Shown here one piece after another: positions 53,611 to 64,000 of a stretch of DNA of 64,000 nucleotides. A model generated the notes under the pieces. That model was not told the origin of the DNA. It made no database searches and saw only the letters and a list, made by a program, of their open reading frames with translations. This DNA comes from Lithobates sylvaticus (taxonomy: Eukaryota > Chordata > Amphibia > Anura > Ranidae): contig CM053033.1 in NCBI GenBank assembly GCA_028564925.1, forward strand, positions 206,959,607 to 207,023,606, given 5' to 3'. Position 1 is the first letter of the stretch, and each line of letters opens with the position of its first letter. The position numbers were made by a program, and so were the translations under genes.

Positions 53611-54544
53611 TTTATGTATGCGTGTTTAATCCTGACCCCCCTATATGTGTACAATCAGAACTGATTTTTTTTCTTGCTTGTTCATAGTGCCAGCAAAAAA
53701 AATGCTGTTCCTCTAAAAAGCGATTATGATCGCTTTTCAGAGGCGTTTGACAGCCGGTAAAGAGGCAATATGTTGCCCCCTGACCACCTGTTTTAACCCC
53801 TAAATGCATCATTGCTATGATGTAACTGCATGCAATGCACACAGTTGCAGAGTGGTTGCAGTGCAGCCCTATTCCCCTAGGGCTATACTTCAAGGTTGCC
53901 CTGACTGGAAAAAAGATTGAGAAACACAGACATAGAGGAACAGATCTCTCCATTTTCCTCCTGCAGCCGCTGAATGCCTGTGGGAGGGAGAGGAGGAGAA
54001 GCGGGGGAGATGGAGAAATTGGTTCCTTTATATGCAGCCACCCACTTGCGAGCGGGCCCTGTTGTTCTGCCACTGGGCTCAGTGGAAAGGACCCTATCTG
54101 GGGGGTTAGGGGGCCCTTTATGGTTTCTGGCATCGGGGGCCCTGAAGTTTCTAGTTACGCCACAGATTGTCGCCATCTTACCCCAGCCTGGACCGGCTCT
54201 GTGACATCAGCCGACAGCAGACTTCAGCCCGCTGTCTGCTGACAACGAGTAACAGGAGCGCAGGATGAACTGCACTCCTGTGATCCACAGGAGAAATACA
54301 GCCAAATGAGTTTTGGCTGCGTTATCAACTGGCATTTTGTGCAGTTAGCATTCTAGCACAGCTAGATTTATTGGTAGCCCCTGTTTAGGACAAGCGGGCT
54401 ACTACACATGTAAATACCTCCATCCTGCATTAAATCTCAGCTTCACCATTCAAAAATAAAAAAGGTGCCTCTGGCTGCAATAGAAACCTTCAATCTGGAG
54501 CAGCACCCCCACCTTCCCTAACTTGCAGTATCTCCTCTCTGCCA
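53611..54544. other. No gene recognised
   Basis: The segment includes a G-rich part with TAGTTACGCCACAG near 54148 that resembles a decayed hAT end, and GC-rich blocks. No splice-bounded exon or protein family match. Frames on both strands overlap and are not convincing. Confidence 0.5.
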
Positions 54545-54668
54545 GAGGTTGCCATTCGAAACTACATGCCTCTGCCTGTGGGAGTTAGGCTTGTAACTGT
54601 CAGCCTTCAATGCCTCATGGGACTTGTAGTTTTGCAACAGCTGGAGGGCCGCCAGTTTGAGACCCCTG
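54545..54668. mobile_element. Partial hAT foldback MITE
   Basis: The right half of the 3419-3575 element: CATGGGACTTGTAGTTTTGC, CAACAGCTGGAGGGCCGCC and CAGTTTGAGACCCCTG. The left end is missing. Confidence 0.85.
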
Positions 54669-55353
54669 CGCTAATCATTCAACCACATTTTGTAAGTCCA
54701 GTATGTAAGAAGCATAAGATGAAGGACCTGTGACATCCCCGGAATAGGCAGAAGGTTGCAGGCAGAAAAAAAAAAAAAAGTATATATAATGAGACATAGG
54801 AAAAAAATAGGGGGGTTATCAGGGAGTGAGGGTGGAGATTGGGGGGGGGGGGGGCAACAATACAAATATGTGATCGCTTAAAACTTTTACTTTTCTTTAC
54901 CAATAAATGAAACATGAACATGTAGATCACAAGATTATGTAGGACACAGAAAGATCCTATCTTTCTTCCACTATGATGTATAAGCAGATATTTTCTCTGA
55001 TAAATGGTGCTGCGGGGCCTATATCGCACATTGACAACTTGATCTAAATGACACCATCCCCACAGAACTTCTGCAGAGTTGCAGTCAATGCATGCGTAGG
55101 CTGGAAGCGTCTGCTAATATGGGACAGTCAACTGTGTATAGCTAGGTGGAGATTGGAGAACAAAACTTGATAAGGAAGTCATCTGAACCACAAGGAAGTC
55201 ACGTTAGCATGTCTTACATTTGTATTAGCACCACAATATCACGTTAACATGTGCCCTGCTGGAAAATGTTGTGTGCCATGTCTGTAGTTTCATTTGTGGG
55301 TCATGTCCTTAAAATATTTTTGTCTGCTTTTGGGGAAAAAAAAAAAAAACATT
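54669..55353. other. No gene; A-tract, TA and G-tract at 54760-54852
   Basis: Simple-sequence tracts only (A13, short TATATAT, G12), then about 480 bp of unassigned DNA. Confidence 0.6.
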
Positions 55354-55361
55354 CTAAGAAC

Positions 55362-56548
55362 TAGACATGTGCGCTGTCCAAAAATTTGTTTCCTTCCGTA
55401 TTAAAAAAAAAAATTGTATTTTGTAATTCGTGTCAGAAATTCAATTCGGATTCGTACGAAATACGAATTTCGTAAACTTTTCATTATAACAACGAAAGTT
55501 CTCTATCATGAATTTATCATTATGAGGGGTTCCCACCATGCCTGTGCTGTGCTGACTTCCTGGGTTTTTAACTTTTAGGTTTGTTAACTTTTTGTAACAA
55601 TTACGAATGTTCGTTATGATGAATTTATCATTATGAGGGGTTCCCACCATCCCTGTGCTGAGTTCTCAGGCCTGTACACCTGCTGTGTCCATTATGAGGG
55701 GTTCCCACCATCCCTGTGCGGATTTCTCAGGTCTGTACACCTGCTGTGTCCATTATGAGGGGTTCCCACCATCCCTGTGCCGAGTTCCCGGGTCTGTACA
55801 CCTGCTGTGCCCATTATGAGGGGTTCCCCCCATCCCTGTGCTGAGTTCCCAGGTCTGAGTGTACACCCGCTCGCTGTGCCCATTATGAGGGGTTCCCACC
55901 ATCCCTGTGCTGAGTTCCCAGGTCTGAGTGTACACCCGCTGTGCCCATTATGAGGGGTTCCCCCCATCCCTGTGCTGAGTTCCCAGGTCTGAGTGTACAC
56001 CCGCTGTGTCCATTATGAGGGGTTTCCCCCATCCCTGTGCTGAGTTCTCAGGTCTGTACACCTGCTGGGCCTATTATGAGGGGTTCCCACCATCCCTGTG
56101 CTGAGTTCCCGGGTCTGAGTGTACACCGCTGTGCCCATTATGAGGGGTTCCCACCATCCCTGTGCTGAGTTCCCGGGTCTGAGTGTACACCCGCTGTGCC
56201 CATTATGAGGGGTTCCCACCATCCTTGACGTCCTGGGGTTTTAACTTTTAGGTTTGTTAACTTTTTGTAACAATTCCGAATTTTCGTTATGATGAATTTA
56301 TCATTATGAGGGGCTCCCCCACCATCCCTGTGCTGACTTCCTGGGTTTTTAACTTTTAGGTTCGTTAACTTTTCGTAACAATTACGAATGTTCGTTATGA
56401 ATTTTGATCCGAAATTCGTAAACAAAATTTCCTATTTCGTACAGAATTTGTATGCATAAAAATTCGTATTTCGGATTCGTATGAATGTACGAATTTCCGG
56501 AAATTCGTACGATTTTTCGATTCATACGAAACTAATCACACATGTCTA
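55362..56548. mobile_element. hAT-type element carrying a minisatellite, perfect 8-bp duplication
   Basis: CTAAGAAC lies on both sides (55354-55361 and 56549-56556). The ends are TAGACATGTGCG and CACATGTCTA. The flanking parts have many TACGAATTTCG and ATTCGTAC motifs in both orientations; the centre is the tandem array. No transposase. A truncated relative starts at 56637. Confidence 0.9.
55517..56340. repeat. 61-65-bp minisatellite in the hAT element
   Basis: About a dozen units start CATTATGAGGGGTTCCCACC and continue ATCCCTGTGCTGAGTTCC. Units with GTACACCTGCTGTGTC (61 bp) and with GTCTGAGTGTACACCCGC (65 bp) alternate. The outermost units are longer, with AACTTTTAGGTTTGTTAAC. Confidence 0.95.
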
Positions 56549-56636
56549 CTAAGAACCACAGTTGGGATATGAAGAAATCACCAGTTGGGAGTTATCTTAT
56601 GATGGTACTGTACTACATTAGTGGCGGAGACTGGAG

Positions 56637-57124
56637 TAGACATGTGCGGTCCGTTTGGTTCCAAAATAATATTCAGACAAATTTTTATTTATTCGGAGAT
56701 TCAGATATGTCCGAATACTCGAATTACAGTATAAACAAAGTTTACCGAATGCTCCAAATAACAAAACTAAGTTTGTCCGAATTTCCAAAATTCTAATTGA
56801 AATTTGAATCGAATTTTACATCGAAATTCCATTCAAATTCGAACTGTAAGCATATTTCTGTGTTATTAGAGCACCATTTTGAAATAATTCTGTTTTTGTT
56901 AAGCCAAAAGGTGATTTAAAGAGTCATTGTAATCATTTGATGAAGATTTTTCTTTTGTTTGTTCATTTTGCCGGATTGGAATCTAAAAAAATATATAACA
57001 TTTTTTTTTTCGACCAATTCAAAATTTATCGATTTGAACGTTTAGAACTGAAAAGAAAACTGTAAATTCAAAGAAAATTTTAAAAGTTCCGAATACGAAT
57101 TCCAAATACGAATTGAGCGAATCA
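56637..57124. mobile_element. Truncated relative of the minisatellite-bearing hAT element
   Basis: Starts TAGACATGTGCGGTCCG and has many GAATTCC and TTCGAAT-like motifs, with no second end. No array is present here. Confidence 0.6.
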
Positions 57125-57849
57125 ACGAAATTTAACTTTTTGCTATAATAAATATCCCCCAAAAATATATAAAAAAATATTTTTTTCCTCAGTTTAGGCC
57201 AATACGTATTCTTCTACACATTTTTGGTAAAAAAAATAAATCGCAAAAAGCGTTTATTGATTGGTTTGCGTTAGCGTTTACAAAATAGTGGATAGTTTTA
57301 TAGCATTTTTATTAATATTTTTTTTTTTACTAGTAATGGCGGCGATCAGTATTTTTATTGTGACTGCGACATTGACACATCGGACCTTTTTGACACATTT
57401 TTGGGACCATTGTCATTTATACAGCAATCAGTGCTATTTAAATGCACTGATTCCTGTGTAAATGACACTGGCAGTGAAGGGGTTAACCAGGGGGTGGCAA
57501 TGTATGGGGTTAAGTGTTCCTAGGGGAGTTACTAACTGTGGGGGGTGTGGCTGTGTGTTAGTGAACACTGATCTCTGCTCCAATCACAGGGAGCAGAGAT
57601 CAGTGTCACTTGTTGCTAGGCAGAACGGGCAGTTGCTGTTTACTTCCGCATCTCCCCGTTCAGCCTTCCCGTGGGACGATCGCGTCCGCGGGACCCGTGA
57701 CCAGACTCACGGGGGTCCCGACCGGTGCTCGTCGCCGGCGGCATGCACACGATGGCACGGAGGCATTCTTAAAGGGACGTACCTGTACGCCCTTATGCCT
57801 GTCCGTGCCATTCTGCCAACGTACATCGTAGTGCGCCGGTCGGGAACCG
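57125..57849 (+). mobile_element. TTAA-family repeat, copy H (right two thirds)
   Basis: It enters at CTTTTTGCTATAATAAATATC and follows copy D in order: ATTGATTGGTTTGCG, TTACTAGTAATGGCGGCG and CATTTATACAGCAATC. It ends GGTCGGGAACCGG before TTAA at 57850-57853. The left third is missing. Confidence 0.85.
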
Positions 57850-57853
57850 GTTA

Positions 57854-58410
57854 AAAAAAAGCATCACTGAAGCATCTCAGAAGCATCAAAAACACATCAA
57901 AAAAGCATGCTGAAGGGATAGGTGTTAGTCGAAACAAGTATAAACAAGCTCTAGGGCTACTTTCACACTTTTTTTCTGCATTGTGTTAAATGTAATGCAA
58001 TGCATATTCAAATGTGATTTTCATGCGATTTACGGTGTGACTATTGATGCGACTTTAGCAGCTCCCAAGCCCAGGCCCACAGAACTGAATGACGATGGAA
58101 ATCACGCCACATTCCAACTTCAGTGCAATCCTAGACCAACAGACCTCCATGCTATCCCACAGATACACCAGCATAGACAAGAAGCATTCCTCTGTAACTT
58201 TGATGGATCAGTGTTTTTTTCTTAACCCTCACCTCTCCTCCCCGGTCATCCTTGTTGCCTAAAGGCTAGATTCACACTGAAGCAGTTGTGGTCCTTCCTT
58301 CAATCAATCGTTCAATCCTTCCTTCCTTTTGATTGATCCATTCTTCCTTCAGTCGTTCGATCCCTATTTTGATCGATTTTTTGACTGAAGGAAGGATATA
58401 AAAATCAAAG
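57854..58410. other. MITE scraps, no gene
   Basis: GGCTACTTTCACAC near 57954 and AAAGGCTAGATTCACACTG near 58260 look like MITE starts; the TTCCTTCAATCAATCG stretch and its inverse form a hairpin at 58290-58395. Confidence 0.45.
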
Positions 58411-58412
58411 TA

Positions 58413-59100
58413 CCGTATATACTCGAGTATAAGCCGAGATTTTCAGCCCTTTTTTTAGGGCTGAAAGTCCCCTTCTCGGCTTATACTCGAGTCAGTGCCG
58501 TCTGCCTACATGAACAGCTTGTCATGCAGACAGACGGCAGTGTTCAAAAGCCGCGCCGCCTCCTCCCGCCCGTGATAGGCGGACACTAATTTTCCCAGCA
58601 GTACAGTGCTCCGCCTATCACGGACGTCCTGTCATTCTCATCTCATGGACGAGGATGTCTGTGATAGGCGGAACACTGCACACTGACTGCTGGGAAAACC
58701 GAGTGTTCCTCCTATCACGGACGAGGAGGAGGAGGAGGCGCGGCTTTCAAACATGTAATGGCGCCGTACACGCTGATCGCCAGGATCAGCAATGGGGGGG
58801 GACACCGGACACGGGACAGCGGACACCGGACACCGGACAGCCAGCGATCTGACACAGGTGGCAGATCGGCGGGAGACAGATCGATCGGCACAGGTAGGCT
58901 GCACTGGGGACACGGGGGTTTGTATAGGACACAGGGGACATGCAGATGGGCATTTGCTGACCCTCTTTTCCACTTACAGTAGCTGCTCCATTTCCCCCCC
59001 CTCGGCTTATACACGGGTCAATAACTTTTCCCAGTTTTTTTTGTGGTAAATCAGGGGCCTCGGCTTATATTCGGGACGGCCTATACTCGAGTATATACGG
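58413..59100. mobile_element. TA-flanked MITE (CCGTATATACTCGAG family), complete
   Basis: TA at 58411-58412 and 59101-59102 borders CCGTATATACTCGAGTATAA and TATACTCGAGTATATACGG. Internal repeats CGGACACCGGACA and GATAGGCGGA are present. Dinucleotide TA flanks suggest mariner-type mobilisation. The fragment at 1932-2012 is a second copy. Confidence 0.9.
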
Positions 59101-59330
59101 TAATAGTAAAATAAATCAATACATGCACATAAATGACAAAACCATGTGTACATGGAGTAACACTTCTAAGTGTACCCCACACCCTCTAAAAAATAATAAT
59201 AAGTAGCAACCCTAATAATACCAATGATAAGTGAAATTGAAAAACACTTAATCACACCAATCCGAAAAATATAAAATAACAGACATTCAGTGGTGCAGAA
59301 TTAATCTGCGATGTTGACCTACTAATATCA
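59101..59330. other. No gene recognised
   Basis: A/T-rich unassigned stretch before the LINE. Confidence 0.5.
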
Positions 59331-59597
59331 CCCTGTGATAGGTGAAAAGAAAGTCTTTAAAAAAGTGAAAACAGAGTGGCGTGACCGGAAGCCGACCTGG
59401 AAGGCAGCACGGACTGAGAGCTCCTCTCCAGCCCGCAGCACTAAGGCTAATTTCGGGGGAAATAAAAGCCAGCTTATGGGAGGATCGCGCACCACCCGAT
59501 CCTCCTCAGCCCGGAGACCTGCACACCCGCCGCCGAGCACCGCAGCATCTTTTAAAAAGCTATTCCAGCCGCCGGCGGCTCCGGGCGGGTGTACCAA

Positions 59598-61130
59598 GAT
59601 GGCCGACAACACGAGGCAACAGGCCTCAATCCCGCCGCCTCTTCACAGCGGCGGACCGCGGCAGACCGCTAAGGACCCTGCACAACAGCCCCCGAGCCCC
59701 TCCGGGCTCCAACACATGGTGAGTGGAACCCACCAAACACCAGAGGGACACCACAGCCCACAGGGGGACCAGGCCGGAACCCACTCACAAGCGGAGTACA
59801 CCCAATGCACAGAGGCATTCCCCAAGCTGCTGAGAACAGCCTCTGACCCATGCCTCCATACAGGTACTTTGTCCCCCACAGCACCCGACCCAGCAATGGA
59901 CTTCCCCCCCCTTCCAGGCCCTGGGCACCCCCGGGCGGACCAACAGCCCCTCACCGAGCAAGGGGCACAGTCCGCATGGCAGACACTACCCCCCCAGGAC
60001 CCCAAAGGCCCAGGGACCTCACCCTAAGCAAGGACCCGCGAGCAACCCCTCCCTCACTCCCCCAAGCAACCCAGGGGCACACACGGCACCCAGGATACAG
60101 CCCACCGGCCCCCACCCCGAGCTCTCCCCACGCCACATCCTGGGCTGAACCCTGGGCACCCCAACCTCCATGGGACACCCCGCAACCGAGAGAGACCCCA
60201 GCAAACGGTCAAGCACCGACCCTACAGCATCTCCACCAGCCCCCAAGTTACAACGGAGACTCATACCCCCCATGGCAAACATACCTGCAAGCCATCCCCA
60301 CCAAAGAGGACTTTAAGCAGCTGATAGCTGATGTTAAGGCCACCTGCCGCTCCGAGATCCAAACACTTCATGCAGGCCTCAAACACCTCTCAGATAGAGT
60401 AGAGATGGCAGAAGAGGAGATCCAAGAGACCAAACTGGCCGTACACCGCACACAACAACAGACATCAGACCACCACATCATGCTCCGCGACATGCAACGC
60501 CATGTCGAGGACCTCGATAATAGGGGCCGGAGAAACAATATTAGGGTACGAGGACTCCCCGAAACTGACGACACCGAAGACCTGCAATCCTCTTTACAGA
60601 CCCTGTTTAACGAGATGCTCGGAGAGGACCCTAACAAGCACATAGAGATGGACAGAGCACACCGGGCTCTCCGCCCTAAAGGTCCCGCATCAAAGCCCCG
60701 GGATGTAATATGCAGAGTGCACTCTTACCCACTTAAAGAGGACATCATGCGTAAAGCCCGCCTTATACGCGACCTGCAATTTGATAACGCTCCAGTACAA
60801 ATATACCCAGACCTCTCCTGGATCACACTTCAAAAAAGGAGACTCCTACAACCCTTACTGCGTGCACTTCAAGATGAGAAAATCACATACAGATGGGGAT
60901 TCCCCTTCAGTTTAACAGCCAAGCACCTAGGAAAATCGGCAATCCTCCGCTACCCAGATGACCTGGAACCCTTCTGTGACACTTTGGGGATCCCCGTCCC
61001 TCAACTCCCCGAATGGGACCTGGTGGCCAACCCCCCACCGCAGCCAGCAATGTGGCAGAAAGCATCCTCGACCAAACGTCCAAGGGGCACAGATCCCAAC
61101 CGCCGATCCCCCAAACCCAAAATGGGATGA
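59598..61130 (+). CDS. LINE ORF1 protein (coiled coil plus RRM), with one frame change near 59850-60027
   Basis: The long frame 59850-61130 gives 426 residues. A Pro-rich N-terminal part is followed by a coiled coil (about 170-225, with HLSDRVEMAEEEIQETKL), then an RRM-like domain, RRNNIRVRGLPETDDTEDL and MDRAHRALRPKG. The C-terminal domain has QIYPDLSWITLQKRRLL, and the tail is basic. An overlapping frame up to 60027 gives the likely N-terminus: ATG at 59598, MADNTRQQASIPPP. The overlap suggests a frameshift in this copy or a misplaced start. ORF1p binds LINE RNA. Confidence 0.8.
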
Positions 61131-61663
61131 CCTCCCCCCCTAGGGGGCCTCTAACTGCGACACCAACATTCACCCCACAAAGATCTCCGCGAAATGACTA
61201 CTTCCCCCGAAAGCCTATTAATCCCAAAAAATTTCACTCCACGGGCTACCCTGGGCAGAGAAGCCGGACAGGTTGCCCCCCCGAATTACGAACCCCCCCC
61301 GTGGTTTACCACCTACAAGTTCCTTTCTTGACCCCACCCCCCTGGTACCTCTCCGACCCGAACTTTCCGGATATCCTAGTCGGAGAGACCTACAGGAACT
61401 GTTTGGGCCTTCTGACCTTAATGGCCACCCAGACCCACCAAATGTTGTATAACTGTTTGACTTGTTTTATTTTTTTTCTAACCTCTCTCTCTCCTCCTAG
61501 ATACCTCACCTCCACCCAACTAATGACCTACTCCTTCCCAGGGCCCCCCTGGGCGTCGAACCTCCTCCCGCGGATGCCACACTCCCGGACCAGACCCACC
61601 CACCGACCGGATCAGATAAGTAATGCTACCACCACCCCCCCCCCCCCCCCCCCAACACAAACC
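61131..61663 (+). other. LINE inter-ORF region with C-tract
   Basis: The region holds many CC-rich motifs and a run of about 17 C near 61637-61653. A frame open from upstream continues into ORF2, so the true start could be earlier than 61664. Confidence 0.6.
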
Positions 61664-64000
61664 ATGGCTAAGGTAGTAACACTTAATGTGCACGGCCTGA
61701 ACTCCAATAAAAAAAGGCACCTGGCGCTCCGAGAATTCAGGCAATCTGGGGCAGACATCATAATGATACAGGAAACACATTTTGGTAAGGGCGACTCCTT
61801 CACGTTTGCCTCCAAGTTCTACCCCGCAACATTCCAGGCCTTTAACCCACGTAAGAAAGCTGGGGTTGCCATACTCATCAAAAAAGGGTCCCCATTTTCC
61901 CACACTGGGACATACATAGATCCGCTAGGCCACTATGTTATTGTACAGGGCACATGGCAATCCCAAGCCATAACCCTGTGCACACTATATGCCCCGAACG
62001 TACACCAGCACCGGTTCCTGAACAAGGTCCTTACCCGCCTCTTTAAAACACCCCATAACATGCTAGTAGTGGGAGGGGACTTTAACCTAGCACACTCCAC
62101 CCAACATGACCGCCTTGTGATCAACCCCCAAACCCCCCAGACAAGAGCCCTCAGGGACTCTAAACAATTCCGGCAGATCACCAGGAGATATGCTCTATTT
62201 GACACATGGCGGGCCCTGCACCCAAAAGACAGGCAATATACCTTTTACTCTGCCCCGCACCACACCCACTCAAGACTGGACTACATCTTCGTCAACAACG
62301 CCACGCTTAGAACCATCAAGTCTGCACAAATCCTGCCCATATCTTGGTCAGATCATGCCCCGGTTACAATTTCTCTAGACCTGGGCACCCCCACACGCAG
62401 GCCCTACAACTGGAGGCTTAACAACCTCCTCTTACAATATCTTCCATCTAAGACGGAACTAGACACCACGCTACAACACTACTTCGCAGAAAATAACACC
62501 CCAGACATAACCCAATCCACCCTCTGGACCGCACACAAAGCGGTAATCAGGGGTAGGTGCATTGCACTCTCCTCTAAAATGAAGAAAGACGCTCAGACTG
62601 CCAGAATTCTAGGGGAAAAACGCCTCCGACACCTTGAAAACAAACTACTGACCTCCCCCTCCCTAACGCTGATTAAGCAGATAGTCCAAGTTAGAACAAC
62701 ACTCCGAGACCTGGCGCTAGGGGCAGTAGAAAAATCAATAATAAGATTGAGACAGCTATATTATGATAAAGGCAACAAGGCGCAATCACTCCTAGCCAGA
62801 AAACTTGCGGACCAGGCACACATATCCACGCCCGACCAGATTAAAGACAAGAAAGGTGACCTAGTGACCCACCCCCGGGACATCGCGAAAACGTTTGCGG
62901 AGTTCTACACAGACCTCTACAACAAACGCGAAATACCCCACAATCCCCCGACAGCAGATCTAACCGACCGCATTACCCAATATCTCGAACAAGCCAGGTT
63001 ACCACAACTAAAAGAGGCTGACCTCTTAGAACTAAACACCCCCATTACCACAGAGGAACTGACGACGACCATCAAGGCCCTACCAGCACACAAATCCCCG
63101 GGTCCAGACGGACTCCCATACGAGTACTACAAGACCTACCTACACATCCTAGGCCCGTACATGACCAGACTATTTAACGCCTTCCTCCGACAGACCCCCA
63201 TCCCGAACGAGATGCTAGGCTCATACCTAACTTTGATCCCCAAGCCCGACAAAGACCCGACAATATGCGCCAGCTACAGACCCATAGCCCTTTTGAATTC
63301 GGACCTTAAGATATTTACAAAAATTCTCTCCACCCGCCTTAACGCAATCCTCCCAACCTTGATACACAAAGACCAAGTGGGATTCGTCCCCATGCGACAG
63401 GCGGGGGACAATACCAGAAAAGTCATAGACCTCATAGACGTAGCGAACAGAGAATCCACACAATCCCTGGTCCTCAGTCTAGACGCAGAAAAGGCGTTCG
63501 ACCGCCTTAGCTGGCCCTTTATGACGGCCACATTACAACACATGGGATTCAAGGGCCCCTTTCTGAACGCAGTCCAGAACCTTTATACACACCCCTCATC
63601 GCAAGTTAAGACACCCTTTGCCACATCCCCCATCTTCCCGATTACGAATGGTACCCGCCAGGGATGCCCGCTCTCCCCCTTGCTGTTTGCACTATGTGTA
63701 GAACCCCTGGCGGCCACCATTAGGAACAGCCCTGACATTAGGGGCATTCCGGTTAGGGGCAAAGAATTCAAAATATCGTTGTTCGCGGACGACATTATCC
63801 TCACCCTGACCAACCCTCGAACCTCCCTACCCAACCTCCACGCCATACTAGACCACTACGGCACGCTGTCGGGCTACAAAACCAACACCTCTAAGTCAGT
63901 CGCACTTCCACTCAATATCCCGACAGACGAAACGAACCACCTGAAGTCTACCTTTCCCTATAAATGGGCGAACACCTCACTTAAATACCTAGGGGTATCC
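61664..64000 (+). CDS. LINE ORF2 (endonuclease and reverse transcriptase), open to the window end
   Basis: From ATG at 61664 the frame runs 779 codons without a stop to base 64000. The endonuclease has N8 (LNVHGLN), E37 (IQETHF), Y109 (LYAPN), D139 and N141 (GGDFN), D206 (RLDYIF) and D230-H231 (SWSDHAP). The reverse transcriptase follows: SPGPDGLPYEYY, YRPIALLNSDLKIFTKIL, motif A with D607 (LSLDAEKAFDRL), GTRQGCPLSPLLFALC, and FADD at 707-710. Sequence up to LKYLGVS is intact. The C-terminal cysteine motif is outside. L1 ORF2 proteins nick target DNA and copy their own RNA. I read this frame codon by codon. Confidence 0.93.
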   Translation, partial: MAKVVTLNVHGLNSNKKRHLALREFRQSGADIIMIQETHFGKGDSFTFASKFYPATFQAFNPRKKAGVAILIKKGSPFSHTGTYIDPLGHYVIVQGTWQSQAITLCTLYAPNVHQHRFLNKVLTRLFKTPHNMLVVGGDFNLAHSTQHDRLVINPQTPQTRALRDSKQFRQITRRYALFDTWRALHPKDRQYTFYSAPHHTHSRLDYIFVNNATLRTIKSAQILPISWSDHAPVTISLDLGTPTRRPYNWRLNNLLLQYLPSKTELDTTLQHYFAENNTPDITQSTLWTAHKAVIRGRCIALSSKMKKDAQTARILGEKRLRHLENKLLTSPSLTLIKQIVQVRTTLRDLALGAVEKSIIRLRQLYYDKGNKAQSLLARKLADQAHISTPDQIKDKKGDLVTHPRDIAKTFAEFYTDLYNKREIPHNPPTADLTDRITQYLEQARLPQLKEADLLELNTPITTEELTTTIKALPAHKSPGPDGLPYEYYKTYLHILGPYMTRLFNAFLRQTPIPNEMLGSYLTLIPKPDKDPTICASYRPIALLNSDLKIFTKILSTRLNAILPTLIHKDQVGFVPMRQAGDNTRKVIDLIDVANRESTQSLVLSLDAEKAFDRLSWPFMTATLQHMGFKGPFLNAVQNLYTHPSSQVKTPFATSPIFPITNGTRQGCPLSPLLFALCVEPLAATIRNSPDIRGIPVRGKEFKISLFADDIILTLTNPRTSLPNLHAILDHYGTLSGYKTNTSKSVALPLNIPTDETNHLKSTFPYKWANTSLKYLGVS

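Larger units (their letters stand above)
59330..64000 (+). mobile_element. Second Tx1/L1 LINE, right end outside the window
   Basis: A GC-rich 5' part, ORF1 ending at 61130, an inter-ORF region of 533 bp with a C-run, and ORF2 from 61664 lie in LINE order. The 3' end is beyond 64000. It differs from the 35918-43735 element in ORF1 and ORF2 sequence, so two Tx1 lineages are present. Confidence 0.92.

Noticed and set aside
55517-56340. Regular repeat array that might suggest CRISPR
   Set aside because: Units abut directly without unique spacers, the host is a vertebrate, and the array lies within an hAT element with a target duplication.
59335-60178. Proline-rich frames on the minus strand opposite LINE ORF1
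   Set aside because: Shadows of the GC-rich ORF1 region; no domain resemblance.

Overview
This is vertebrate nuclear DNA, most likely from a true frog (Ranidae). The signs are stacked DNA transposons and MITEs with little single-copy sequence between them, two long Tx1-type L1 LINEs, CR1/L2 LINE remains, and a Tc1 element whose 340-residue transposase looks almost identical, from memory, to Frog Prince of Rana pipiens. Two assembly gaps are present (1447-1931 and 29778-30246).

The only host gene I can support is on the minus strand at 32.6-35.1 kb. Four short exons with consensus splice sites and matching phases encode part of a germinal-centre-kinase (MAP4K, HPK1-like) catalytic domain, from the alpha-C region through the HRD catalytic loop. 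Upstream exons would lie to the right, beyond a 7.8-kb LINE, and downstream exons to the left; I found neither.

0-9 kb: the end of a TTAA-flanked repeat, a pyrimidine minisatellite, hAT foldback MITEs with 8-bp target duplications, a dead Tc1 element split by a Harbinger MITE, and a second Harbinger MITE. 9-14 kb: a decayed Kolobok-type transposase gene (minus), split by a TA-flanked inverted-repeat element that itself carries two MITEs, and by a solo LTR that carries another MITE. 14.7-16.6 kb: a truncated PIF/Harbinger transposase gene whose terminus matches the surrounding MITEs, which identifies their source family. 17.3-21.2 kb: a four-level nest (TTAA element, MITE, hAT element, then a 1.1-kb insert with 388-bp inverted arms). 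21-32 kb: further TTAA elements, Penelope-like remnants and MITEs.

35.9-43.7 kb: a near full-length Tx1/L1 LINE (minus) with ORF1, ORF2 and a repeated 5' UTR. 45.5-48.4 kb: a CR1/L2 LINE with nested inserts. 49-50.5 kb: an L1/Tx1 tail. 50.8-53.6 kb: a decayed Tc1 beside an apparently intact Frog Prince-like Tc1 with about 210-bp terminal inverted repeats. 55.4-56.5 kb: an hAT element holding a 61-65-bp minisatellite. 59.3-64 kb: a second Tx1/L1 LINE (plus) whose ORF2 is open for 779 codons to the window edge.

Apart from the kinase exons, nothing here forms a pathway. What the window offers is a record of who inserted into whom, plus transposase genes that account for many of the short elements.
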